Source: Cephalopachus bancanus (Eukaryota > Chordata > Mammalia > Primates > Tarsiidae). From it: DNA of 64,000 nucleotides. The position numbers and the translations under genes are program-made. The DNA lies in NCBI GenBank assembly GCA_027257055.1, contig JAPVLO010000973.1, positions 186,001 through 250,000 of the forward strand, written 5' to 3'. Shown in pieces: positions 23,584-34,700 of the stretch. How positions within the stretch are numbered: the stretch's first letter is position 1; the number at the start of each line of letters is the position of its first letter. The notes under the pieces are model-generated. The model was not told the origin of the DNA. It made no database searches and saw only the letters and a program-made list of their open reading frames with translations.

Positions 23584-23767
23584 TTGAGTTGGAGTCTCAC
23601 TCTGTCGTCCAGACTGGAGTGCAGTGGCCGCTCCCGGCCACCGCAGCCTCAACCTGCTGGGCTCTGGCGATCCTTCCGCCTCAGCCTTCCAAGTAGCCGG
23701 AATTACAGGCATGCGCTACCACGCCCAGCTGATTTTTTGATTTATTATAGAGATGAGGTCTTGCTGC
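23584..23767 (-). mobile_element. Alu SINE, 5'-truncated, antisense
   Basis: Right arm and linker only. It stops at GATGAGGTCTTGCTGCC, where the left arm should continue. An (ATTT)n tail precedes it. It lies 42 bp from the preceding Alu in the same orientation. Confidence 0.9.
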
Positions 23768-24020
23768 CTTTATTGAAGTAGAACCTCTGTGAAGAATGTA
23801 CAAATTAAAGAGTAAAGCTCAATTTATTTTTGTAATAATTGGATTTATGTATTTATTTTTTAGATTGGAAAATATAGTTTATTTAAAAAGTAAATTATAG
23901 AGAGAGAAGAGAGGGGAGAATCACCTCCCCAAACTAGGGGAAGGGTCAAAGCTTAGGAAAACATGGCCTGGCCATAGCTCAAAGAACACATGGCCAGATC
24001 ATAGCTTAGCAAGGCAATGG

Positions 24021-24071
24021 CAAATAGAGACAGAGTGAGAGGGAGGGAGGGAGGGAGAGAGAGAGAGAGAA
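24021..24071. repeat. (GGGA)n/(GA)n purine tract
   Basis: GAGGGAGGGAGGGAGGGAGA followed by a GA run: a simple repeat with a purine-only strand. Confidence 0.9.
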
Positions 24072-24179
24072 ATAATTTGTGTAATAATTTTAATAAATAA
24101 ATTTATACAGATGTTCAAGTTTACTTGTTTCATATTTATTTTATTTTTTGTTATTTCAATTGCTTTTTAATGTGAATGT

Positions 24180-25640
24180 ACCAGTATTAACCACATTCAC
24201 ATTTGAAAAGTGCACATGGATGTCATGCTCTCCCAGCCACTATCACCCAACAGAACTGAAATCCCAACTCCTGTCACCATTTTGCCTGTTTTTGAGCAGG
24301 CTCATATAGTAAATACCATCATTTTGTCTTATTTTGTTCAATGTTAGGTCTATGAAATTCATTCAAATTATTTTATATAACTGAAATTTGTTCATTATCA
24401 TTGATACAGAGTATTATTTTGTATGAATATGTCACACTTTATTTATTTATTATACTCTTGATGTTCACGTACATATTTTCCAGCTTGCAGCTATTAAAAT
24501 AATGCTGCTATACACATTCTTGCAGATAACTTTTGGGCACATGTGTATGAATTATCATTGGGTATATACCTAGGAATGGAATGTATTTAACCCTGTAGTG
24601 GATAGTACTAAAATATTTTCCAGCATTGTTGTATAACATTCCATTCCCACTGACACTGAGCATGCCAGTTGCTCTATCTTCCTGGTAAAATCTAAAATAT
24701 CAATAGTCTTTGCATTTTAGTCATTCAGATGGATATACAGTGGGATCTCACAGCTGTATTAGTTTATATTTCCTGATGACTGAAATCAAGCACTTTTTCA
24801 TGACTACCGGACAGTTGATTATCATCTTTTGTGAAATGACAGCACAAGTTTGCCAATTTTTATTGGATTATTTGTGTTTTCTGTATTCATTTTTCATTAT
24901 TTTTATTTGTATTGTTAGTCTATATTTACCATTTTACATATTTACTAATTTTCTTTATTGATTATTAGTTTATTCATTTGTCTTCTCATATATGTCTTAC
25001 AAGTATGTATTTGAACAGTCTGTGGTTCACCTTTTTACTGCCTTAATGGTATTCTTATGCATTAGGGTTTTTTTTAACGATGGTGTGTATTTTTCTGTTT
25101 TAAAACAATCTTGCATTACTCATACTTAATAAGGTTTTTTTAATGTTTTCTGTTAGAATTTTTGTATTGTTTTAGCTTTGACATTTACAACTATATTCCT
25201 AAAAATATATTTTTCTTTGTGGTGATGGGGTAAGAATGATTTCTTTTATAAGGCTATTAGAAAGGTCACTTATTCTCTGCTGCCCTGCATTGGCAAGGTT
25301 TTCACAGATCAAGTGAATATATATGTATGTGTCTGATCATGGATTTCTATCAGTTTTACTGGTCTATTTTTCTATCCTTGCACCAGTAACAAGTCATTTT
25401 ACATTTTGAACTCTTGTAAATTTTGAATAGTGAGATTGTAATTTCTCAAGCTTGGTTCTTCTTCAACGTTGTCCTGAATGTTAGTGCTTCTTTGATGTTC
25501 CATACACATTTTAGAATCGACTCTTAAATGTACACATACGTGCACCCAAACACAAAATTTGCTAAAAATTTGCTTGGGATTGCATCAACATCTTTAGACA
25601 AGTGAGTGTTCCATTCCATGGCCAAGGTATGTCCCCCCTA
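24180..25640 (-). mobile_element. Ancient LINE-1 (L1M) fragment, antisense
   Basis: The minus strand carries the L1 ORF2 C-terminal/3' region in decayed form. On the plus strand one reads GCTATTAAAATAATGCTGCT, GGTATATACCTAGGAATGGA, TTCCTGATGACTGAAATCAA and AGCACTTTTTCATGA, the inverse of the usual L1 order. No open frame is left. Confidence 0.7.
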
Positions 25641-26470
25641 AGACTATACAATCTTCTGTATAGTATTATTATACATCTCCTTGCTAGATTTATTAAATGA
25701 ATTAGTTGTTTTAAAATTATATTTAAAAAGTCATATTTAAATATTTTAACTATAATTAACTGCTGTTGGCAACTATTGCTGTTTTAATTTTTCTAGCTAT
25801 TTCTAACTTGTACAATACTAGAGTTTAATAATGACATATTTTTCACATTTAAATATACCATAGAGCTGTTTGCCCCCACAAATAGTTATTTTAAAATTAT
25901 CTTAGTAATTTTGCTAAATCATAAAATATTATTACATTATGAGTTTAGGTACACACTAGAACTCTTGGTTAGAACCTGACTTTTTCTCATAGTTGGATCA
26001 TATTCAAATTTTTGACAGGTCCCTCTATTTAATCATTTTAAAAGTATATTTTAAACAAATTTGGGGCTTTCTTCATAGAAGATTCCTATTTTCTATTTGT
26101 GTATTTTTAGTTTTATTTTGGGATTAATTTGCCAATGAATGTAATTTTTTCCCTTATATTTTCTAAGTAGATAGTAGTGGTCGTATGATCAATCAAGCTG
26201 CAGATTCACAGATGGAATCTATAAAGGTCATTAACTATATTTCTGTATTATGCCCCATCAGATATTGGAGAAATTTTATGTGATGTTGATATATGGCACA
26301 GTGTTATAATTTCCCCACAAAACTTCTATCTAAAAAAATTTTTAAGAAGCAGATGAAGAAATAAACATGAAAATGCTTGCTTAATAATTTAAAGTACTTC
26401 TACATTTTACATTTAATATCTATCTCTATAACTATAGTTCCACAATTTCAGACCCATAAGTCAAAGCGAT
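25641..26470. other. Unassigned AT-rich intron
   Basis: No gene, RNA or named repeat recognised. Confidence 0.4.
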
Positions 26471-26472
26471 AT

Positions 26473-26772
26473 CCAGGTCAGGAGTGGTGGTTCATGCTTA
26501 TCATCCCAGCACTTTGGGAGGCTGAGATGGGAGAATCACTTGAGACCAAGAGTCCAAGAGCAGCCTGACCAAAGAGAGAGACATCTTTTCTACCAATTAA
26601 AAAAAAATTGTTGGGTGTGGTGGTACACTTCTGTAGTCCTAGCTATTTGGGAGGTTTGGGCAGTAGGATCACTTGAGCACAAGAACTGAAGGCTGCAGTG
26701 AGCTATGATCATGCCACCACATTGCAGCCCGAGTAACAGTGAAAGACCTTGCTTTAAAAAAAAAAAAAAAAA
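26473..26772 (+). mobile_element. AluJ-like SINE
   Basis: AGGAGTGGTGGTTCATGCTT, ATCCCAGCACTTTGGGAGGC, a right arm with GGCTGCAGTGAGCTATGATC, and an A17 tail. The right-arm bases match the older primate AluJ type, not the private subfamily. Confidence 0.9.
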
Positions 26773-27379
26773 GATAGCCAGACCCTTATACTTGTATCAT
26801 GCCATCCACAATTTCCAAAGATATCAACATTTTTCCTACAATTTTTCTTTCTTTTTTTCTTTCTTTTTTTTTTTTTTTTTTGGTCTATACATTTTTTAAT
26901 TTCATGTCTGGTACTACCATCAAGCCAACATCATATCCAAACATTAACTCATTCAAATGTCACTAAAATGATATCTTTAAAAGAGAACTCTGACCATACA
27001 GCTTCTTTAGTGGACTTCTACAGTTTTCAACTATGCCCAAATGCCTTAAAATGATGCCTTATCTTATACTGTCATTTCCTAGCCTCAATGTTTTTTCCTG
27101 CCTGCATGCTGGCCACATAAGACAACATACTACATGCATACACACACATGTACACACACATAGATACAAACACACAGGTCAGATCATGTACTTTCTCTAA
27201 GTTCCAGTCACACTAGAAGTGTTGTTCTGTGAACCCACCACCACCTGTGCCCTTGTCTGTGTCCTAAGATAATGGCAATTTTAACATTAGGTCTACTATT
27301 TGTATTTGTTATTACCGCATTATAGTAAGCATATTTGAACATTCACTAAATGTCAGTTTAATTGAAGACCGATTAAATT
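26773..27379. other. Possible L2 remnant with T-rich and CA-rich tracts
   Basis: A TTTC/T-run lies at 26850-26881 and ACACACATGTAC sequence at 27138-27180. Between them, AACTCTGACCATACAGCTTC and ACTTCTACAGTTTTCA recall L2 LINE, but the match is weak. Confidence 0.4.
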
Positions 27380-27380
27380 G

Positions 27381-27617
27381 CAGGATTGCCTGAGCCCGCA
27401 GGTTCGAGACCCGCCTGGGCAGCGAGACCTCATCTCTACAATAAATCAAAAAATCAACCGGGCGTGGTAGCGCCTGCCTGTAATTCCGGCTACCTGGAAG
27501 GCTGAGGCAGAAGGATAGCTGGAGCCCAGCAGGTCGAGGCTGCTGTGGCCAGGAGCGGCCACTGCACTCCAGTCTGGGCGACAGTGAGACTCCAACTCAA
27601 AAAAAAAAAAAAAAGTT
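27381..27617 (+). mobile_element. Alu SINE, 5'-truncated
   Basis: Enters the left arm at GGATTGCCTGAGCCCGCAGG, about 50 bp in, and then runs complete to CCAACTC and an A17 tail. Young-subfamily bases throughout. Confidence 0.94.
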
Positions 27618-29334
27618 AGATAATGTAAAAATTCTGATCCTGAATATAGAAGGTCAGGTTGCAAATTTCAGCGGTGCTTGCCTGTGGGACTTTAGGAAAG
27701 CCACTTTGCACCTTTTAACCTCACATTTTCATTTCTTCCTTGAAAACATACAAGAATTCTTTAGAAAAAGTAGAATTCAAAAAAGAATGTGTAAATATTC
27801 AACCTCCCTAATAATCAAAGAAATGAAAGTCAAAGCCACATTGAGAATATGTATAAATATTATCATATTGGAAGAGATTTTTAAAGAACTATAGCTCTCC
27901 ATCTTAGCACAGGTGCATGGAAAGACAGGCTTAAGTACCACACAGCCTCATAAATGAGATGGTCTTTCTGGAAAGTAGTTTTAGAAATGTATTTTTAAAG
28001 TGTTGTACCCAATCCAACTCTACAAAGCTATTTTAAATTTTAAAAAAACATGAGGCTGAAAAAGATTTCTGAACAAAATAATTTACCACCATAAGTAGTA
28101 AAAATACAATCTAAGTAAGAGTAATTATACATAAATCATAGTTCTTCCATAGAATAGACTTTTATATAGATATTTAAGTGATGTATTTAAAATGTGTTTA
28201 CCAATGTGAAAAAAATTATATTATATTTCACTGGGAATAAAATCAGAATTCACAATTATTCCTTAAGAATAAAAAAAATCAATATTATATCAACAGTAAT
28301 ATTTTTACAAATTGAAATGATTTTAGGGTTTAAATCTCTTTGTGTACTTTCCAAATTTCATGCAACAAATGTGCATTACAGTCAGAATGCCAAACAGATC
28401 ATAGAAAGCATGACTGCTGTGAAGGCACCGGACATTTTGGTAAAGTGGGGCTTTGTTAATCACAGTGTAGGAAACAAAAACAGAGTGTAGAGCGTGTCCA
28501 GGGGGGTTGAAAATGAACCCTTCCAGCAAACATAAGGTTGCAAATGATTAACTCAACTTCAGCTAGGACTCAACAAATTTCTGCAAATAGTTTTGGAAGA
28601 AAATGGACTATCCACAGTAAAAATAGCGAAACACAAGAAAAAAGGCACCAAAGTAATGAGCTGGAAGAATAAGATGCAGAAGCAAATTATGAAAGCCTAC
28701 AGATATTTACATTATTAGGTGCAGATTATAAAGTACTATTCATACTCTGTTTAAGAGATAAAAGGCAAGCTTTATATATCTGAAACAAACAGGGAATCAT
28801 AAAGTGACTTAGCAGATTTTCAAGAAAAGCTAATAAACTTTGGGAAATAAATAATTACATTTGCATATATTTTAATGTAATATATACTCTCTATAGACTT
28901 GACAGTTGATAGACGCAATAATTAGAATAGACAAAATTATTTGCATATATTGTGCATTATATATTTAAATATATATTTGCCAGTTAAAAACAATAATAAA
29001 ATAGCTATTTTTGATACATAAACAGCTAATTCTTTCCTCAAAAATAGACTCTATCCTGTGTTTTATCTTTTCTTTCTTTGAAACATGACTAAGCTATGTG
29101 GAAGATGTGTAATCTCTTAAAATCTCTTTCATTTAACTGTACTGATCCTTTACTAATTCTGTATTCAGCACTATGCAAAAACAGCATCTGCAGTTTAAAA
29201 TTATCCATTTAATTTTTGACTTCAAGAAAAAATTTGGGGAGAAAGTAAATAATTGTTATCTTAAGGTGTTATCTGGGCAAGCAACGAGCATATGTGGAAA
29301 TCCTCTCTATAACTAGGACTACATTCCCTCTGTG
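27618..29334. other. Unassigned AT-rich intron, 1.7 kb
   Basis: Lys/Ile-rich short frames (27706-27894, 28194-28490) reflect AT bias and possibly decayed LINE sequence. No supported feature. Confidence 0.4.
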
Positions 29335-29720
29335 GGAGATTTGTTAGTGTTCCCAATTATTCACTCACTTCTTAAGAGAATTAGGACCTGCAACCCATCG
29401 ACATCAGACTTGGCTATGTGACTTGCTTTGCTCACAGAAAAGTAGCATCACTTTCCTGTGAAAGTTGCAAGAATCATTGAGTGATCTCACTACTGCACTT
29501 TTCCCCATAATACCAGAACAATGTGTCCAGAAAGATCCAGTTCTTTACTCTGGATCTCAGAATAAAGAACACGAATCATAGACACATTAAACACAGCTAA
29601 ATTGCAGTGAGAGTAAGAAATAAACATTTACATTGTAAGACACTAAGATTTGTGGGTTGCTCGTTACTGCAACAGAATCTAATAAATGCTAACATACTCT
29701 TCCTTTCCTCCAGAGAAATC
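29335..29720 (+). mobile_element. LTR-like ancient repeat (MaLR-type, tentative)
   Basis: ACATCAGACTTGGCTATGTG and ACTTGCTTTGCTCACAGAAA at the left and AAATAAACATTTACATTGTA, AGACACTAAGATTTGTGGGT and GTTACTGCAACAGAATCTAA at the right follow a known mammalian LTR-type pattern. The family name is uncertain. It is non-coding. Confidence 0.5.
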
Positions 29721-30840
29721 GCCTCACTAACTAACCCACTTTTCCGGTGGTTGTTTTTGCTCCTCTTGTTCTCTTTCTTAATAAAATAAGATGAAAAAGT
29801 TTAGTAATGCTAGCAACTAAAAGTTTTAGGTTATTCATTTAAAAACGTTTTTATGCATTCTAAAGTTAACTATGTTTAGCATACAGATAAGTTTTACAAA
29901 TGGTTCCATTCTGTCATTCCCAGATGGAAAATAACCACTAAGAAATTAACACATTCTGTGCAATCATCAAGTATCATGATCACCTGCCTCTCAATAGCAA
30001 AGTATGTTCAAACACTCTACTAGATGATAAGGATTTAATATTGAGGAAAAAGTTGTCATGGCCTGTGTGCCTGCCCTCTTGAATTTTATTTTTTGAGGAG
30101 ACAGACATCAGTCAACTGTTCACACAGAAAAAAACTGTAAATATGCCAAGAGGTATAAAGAAGAGGAAGATATGCACTATGAGGTGCTCAATGAGGCTTT
30201 CCAGAACTGACTGACTCATAAGTGGTACTCTTCAGGATAAGTGGCAATTAAGTAGAAGGGAAAAGTAACAACATTCTAGAAGAAAAAAGTAGCATATGTG
30301 TGGGCTGGAGAAAAGAGTAGCAAGTGGGAAAAATTGAAGTAAAGCCACTGTATTTGAAACAAATAATAAGGCTGAGCCAGGAACACTGTGAGACTGCAGA
30401 AGCAGATATGCCTATCAAAGGGACCTTGCAAGATACATTAAGGGGGGCTTTTGTCCCTTCATCCCTGCTAAAATTAATACAGAAATGGAAGTAATTGATC
30501 ATGCCTATGGTTAGAAGAAGAACATGCCTACAAAAGCGTAGATAATGGATTAGAAATGGAGCATAGTGATTGCATGTAGAATAGTTTTGTAAGTCACTGT
30601 GAGTTCATACCAGACATGATGAGAGCTTGTCCTATAATGGATTGCTGGTGGAGTAATGATGCAAATTGATTAAAACATATATTTAGTATGTGGAAGATTT
30701 TTTGTTGATATGTTGGATGTGAGTGTTGAAATAGAAAGGGGAGTGAAGAAAACTCATAGGTTTCTGAACCAAGAAAACTACTATTGTCATTGCAGGGAAG
30801 AAATGAGGGTTGACTGAACGAGATAGAAAACTTGGTTAAA
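29721..30840. other. Unassigned intronic sequence
   Basis: Contains purine-rich decayed-repeat phrases but no gene or RNA that I can support. Confidence 0.35.
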
Positions 30841-30841
30841 C

Positions 30842-31182
30842 ATACAGTAGTCTCTTCATATCTGCAGTTTTGCTTTCTGAATATTTAGTTACCTTTGGTC
30901 AACTGTAATCTGAAAAGATTAAATGGCAAATTCCAGAAATACATAATTCATGAGTTTTAAACTGGAACTTGTTTTTGGTAGCATGATGAAACCTCATGCT
31001 ATCCTGCCCAAGATGTGAATCACCATTGTCCAGGATATCCAAGCTATATATGCTAGCTGACTTGGTAATCAAATAGAAAAAAACATAGTATACATAGGGT
31101 TTGGTACTCTCTGTGTGGTTTCAGGCATCCACTAGGGGGTCTTACAACGTGTCCCCCATGGATGCGGGGGCTACTATGCTTT
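30842..31182 (+). mobile_element. Tigger-type DNA transposon (TcMar, non-autonomous)
   Basis: The left end ATACAGTAGTCTCTTCATAT and the right end CATGGATGCGGGGGCTACTA are inverse-related termini. Between them GGCATCCACTAGGGGGTCTT and ATACATAGGGTTTGGTACTC match the Tigger/MER44-like pattern. No transposase frame. Confidence 0.75.
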
Positions 31183-31278
31183 AAGTTTAAAGTATTTTTT
31201 TAGTGTAAGAGAATATGTCAAAAGGAGGAAAGATGATGGTGTGTAAAACTCCTTATGAGATCTTTTAAAAATTATTTT

Positions 31279-31566
31279 GGACTGGGCTCGGTGGCTCATC
31301 CTGTAATCCCAGCACTTTGGGAGGCCGAGGCAAGTGGATTGACTGAGCCCACGGGTTCGAGACCAGCTCGGGCAATTTGGCGAGACCTCATCTCTACACT
31401 AAATCAAAAATTAGCTAGGCATGGTAGTGTGCACCTGTAGTTCTGGCTACTTGGAATGCTGAGGTGAAAGGATCGTCAGAGTCTAGCAGGATGATGCTGG
31501 GGTGCCCGGGAGTGTGCCACTGCACTCCAGCCTGGGTGACAGAGTGAGAATCCAGCCCCCCCCAAA
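31279..31566 (+). mobile_element. Alu SINE with a C-run in place of most of its A tail
   Basis: Both arms are present, from GACTGGGCTCGGTGGCTCAT to GAGTGAGAATCCAG. The tail is then a run of nine C and only a few A before the duplicated flank AAAATTATTTTG (also at about 31267-31278). Confidence 0.93.
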
Positions 31567-31747
31567 ATTATTTTGATTTATCAAAGGAATCTAGCATGAT
31601 TAAAAACCAACATTTCGAATAGAACTAAACAAAATTTAAACTGATGATAAACAAAAAACAATCATATCACCCTGGGGCCACACATTTGAAAGATTAAATT
31701 TAACGTATTGGATATGCCATTTAAGAAAAAAATTATTGGCAGAATAC

Positions 31748-31884
31748 CTTTCTTTGATTTGATGTTTTATGCTGTTAATGTCAATCCCCAGTTTTCTATT
31801 TTCTTCCATCAGTTGCTCAAGTGCTATTGAAACTTCTGTAAAATCTTTTGCGACATTAGAAAGTTCAATGTTCCATGATTTTTC
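31748..31884 (-). CDS. Exon C of the coiled-coil protein gene (137 nt)
   Basis: On the minus strand the acceptor TTCTTTTCTTAAAG precedes GAAAAATCATGG and the donor is GAAAG|GTATTC. The frame is open for 45 codons plus two bases: it starts EKSWNIELSNVAKDFTEVS, continues IALEQLMEENRKLG, and ends SIKHQIKE plus AG. It takes over in phase 0 from exon B and passes phase 2 to exon D, where AG+T makes Ser. Leu/Ile spacing with Glu/Lys flanks is typical of a coiled coil. Its coding frame contains no stop in an otherwise stop-rich region. Identity of the gene remains open (CCDC178/CCDC175-like is a guess). Confidence 0.75.
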
Positions 31885-32031
31885 CTTTAAGAAAAGAATT
31901 TTAAAAATTTGTATAAATGTTTAATTATTAAAAGAAAGCATATAAAATAATAAAACTACTTCTAGTTAATGAGTGACTATTTGGGAATAGAAAATGCCAC
32001 GCTAGTGAGAAGTAGGGAAAGGCCAACTTAC
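31885..32031 (-). other. Short intron (147 bp) between exons B and C
   Basis: Bounded by a strong GTAAGT donor (32031-32026) and the TTCTTTTCTTAAAG acceptor. Both flanking junctions are phase 0. It is very short beside the 23-27 kb neighbours. Confidence 0.7.
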
Positions 32032-32127
32032 TGCAGCATAAAAACTATTAAGTGTCTCCAGATATTGCTCTTTATAACTTTTTTGCCTCCAGGTTAGCTG
32101 ATCATACATTGCTTTCACGCCATCTAG
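32032..32127 (-). CDS. Exon B of the coiled-coil protein gene (96 nt)
   Basis: A long T-tract ending in TTTTTTTTAG precedes the exon and GCTGCA|GTAAGT ends it, an excellent donor. It codes for exactly 32 residues, starting LDGVKAMYDQLTWRQKSY and ending ETLNSFYAA, phase 0 at both ends. A second AG four bases downstream would break the phase with exons A and C, so the upstream AG is preferred. The sequence is helical and charged with Tyr/Trp/Gln, consistent with a continuing coiled coil. Exon C follows after 147 bp. Confidence 0.75.
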
Positions 32128-32129
32128 CT

Positions 32130-33834
32130 AAAAAAAAAAAGTAAATAATGAGACTTTCATTCTTATATAAAGAAATAGACTATGATAAAATAGAATGTGT
32201 TATAGTTATGTAAAAGTTGAAAACATTAAAAATTGTAAATAATACATCATCTCAACAAATTAAAGGAGAAAATAACATGAATATGACAACACAATAGTGA
32301 TTTAATAAATTCATTGTCTAGTTTCCATAACTGTTAAAACTAGTGTAAGGAAAAAGTACTCAGATATGATATAACGAACAGCAAATAACAAAATAAATTA
32401 TGATATGTTGGATGGCATGCCCATTGGACTCAAGAATAGGCCCATATTACCTTTTATCACTATTATTATTAATCGTGTTTTATGAAAGCATAGCAAAACA
32501 CAATTAGATAATAAAACCAAATATTGCTATTATAATATTGAAGATGAAGATATATATATCTTCAACTTCAGATCATATGATCAATATCTAGAAAAATAGA
32601 AGATTCTATTTAAAACTAGAGTAAATGATTTTTATAAAATGGGTTAGATATAAAGATAATGAAATTAATAGCTTTTGTCTCTAAGAATAATGTGTTTTAA
32701 ATATGTAAAAATAATACTAAAAGATTTTCAGAAATATAAAACATTAAATAAATTTGACAAAAAAGAGAGAACTAAGAAAGTCAACATAAATCTTATTAGA
32801 GAGCCTAAAACAAGATTCACATGAAAAATGAGCTATGTTATGGAAAGGTTTAATAAAATGTAATGTCTATCTGTCCAAAATTAATGTAAAAATTTAGTAA
32901 AATTGAGTGTTTTCTTTTGAACCACATAAAATAAAATTTATATAAAAACGTGTTTGAGACTTGCCAAGGGGTATCTGAAAAACAAAATTAATATTGGAAC
33001 TTGCAATCAGATCTTAAAACATCCTATACCACCACTATATTGAAGCAATCTTTATTTTTGTCATTGTAATAAATAAAGATCAGAGAAAATAACTGAGGCC
33101 AGAAATACATCTGAATTAGTATTGTTGAAAATGATACCTGAATTCAGTGAGAGAAAAATCATTTAATTAACTAAAATAATATGGAGTCTATGTTTAAAAA
33201 AATACATAGTGTTCTATTTCACAGCTAACACATCACATCATATAAAAATAAACTTTCAGATAAATAAAAATCTAAATGCATACACAAAAAGTACAAATTA
33301 ATTGATTAATCAGTATGAGTTCATTTGTATGATCTTGGTCTAAAGGAGAGTGTCACCTTGCCATGTAAACCAAGGACTCATTTGATGTTTTTGGCAGCAC
33401 ATTTTATAGAAATGTGTGGTGAAAGACCCTTAAACAAAATTGAAGAAAAAGTAAGATCATAAAAAAATGTGAAATAAAAGACCAACATTCTGTGATTATG
33501 TCCTTGTAAAGACATGAGTGAAAATGCTGAACAAGAACCTCTGAAAACTTCCTCTTCCATAAATGCAATGAGATAACTGACAAAAATGTCAAATCAGCCT
33601 TCCCAAAACTCTGAAAATTAACCAAAGCAATTTAGGGAGAACTTATTTACTAAAAACCATCCTACCCTTAGTAAGAAGAATGTTTAACTTTTTTCTCTCT
33701 AGTCTGGAAACACTTATTTCTTTTTCTTGCCTAACTACTTTGGCTAGAACATCATATGCAATTTTTTAAAAAAATGATAGGACTGTGACAGCAAACATAC
33801 TAGTCTTCCTGACATTAATGAGTACTAATCTATT
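32130..33834. other. AT-rich intron, probable ancient LINE remnants
   Basis: Phrases near 32230-32300 (AATACATCATCTCAACAAAT, TTAAAGGAGAAAATAACATG) look like very old plus-strand L1 reverse-transcriptase sequence. Overlapping minus frames at 33378-33625 have no coiled-coil character or splice borders and are not taken as exons. Confidence 0.4.
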
Positions 33835-34700
33835 TTTCATCAAGTAGGATGCCAGTTTTCATAGGTACTTTTTATCAGAATGAGGACATTTCCCTTTATT
33901 GTTTTTGTTGAGAGAGTTCTTATTATAAAAAGGTATAGGATTATGAAAAAGAACTTTTCTACATTCATTGAGAATGTCAGGAGGTTTTTGTTCTTTATTA
34001 TATTAATATGATGCATATTACATTTAATGATATTTTCATGCTAAACCAACCTTGCCTTCCTAGATAAATCCTACTTTATCATGGTACATAATCCTTCCTA
34101 CATGTTGCTAGTTGCAGCAACCATTTTGTTAGGAATTTTTGTGTTTGTAGTCACAAAAGATATCAGTATATACTTTTCAATTCTTATGATGTCACTGTCA
34201 GGATTTGGTACCACATTGAGACTGTCTCTTAGAATAAGTTGGTAAGTGTATACTTCTATATTTTTTGGAAGATTTTGTGAAAGAATTTTGTTCTTTAACC
34301 TTTTATATCTAGTAGAGTTCACCAGTGAAGCAATTTGGTTTTGGCTTTTCTTTGTGGGATGCTTTTTGATTATTTTTCAATTTCTTTACTTGTTATAGAT
34401 ATATTCAGATTATATATTTCATTTTGAATCAGTTTTGACACATTTGTCATTTTAAGAATTTATCCATTTCATGTTATTTATGTGATTATTTGGCATAAAA
34501 TGTTTTATACTATTCTATTATAATCATTTTTATTTTGAAGGTTAATAGATATACTCCCTCTTAAATTTCTGATTTTAGTAATTTGAGTTTTCTCTCTTTT
34601 TTCTTGGTCAGTCTAGAGTTTTATCAAATTTTCTGAACTTTCCAAAAAACTAACTTTTGGTTTTGTTGATTCTCTCAAAATCTTTGTATATTAGAATTCA
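33835..34700 (-). mobile_element. Ancient LINE-1 ORF2 fragment, antisense
   Basis: On the plus strand ACCAACCTTGCCTTCCTAGA, TAAATCCTACTTTATCATGG, TTTTCTTGGTCAGTCTAGAG and AACTTTTGGTTTTGTTGATT are inverse L1 ORF2 reverse-transcriptase landmarks. It is more diverged than the L1s to its right, which abut it at about 34700. Confidence 0.75.

Noticed and set aside
33378..33625. Overlapping minus frames as a further exon of the coiled-coil gene
   Set aside because: No coiled-coil composition, no acceptor/donor pair, and exons B to D already join in phase without it.
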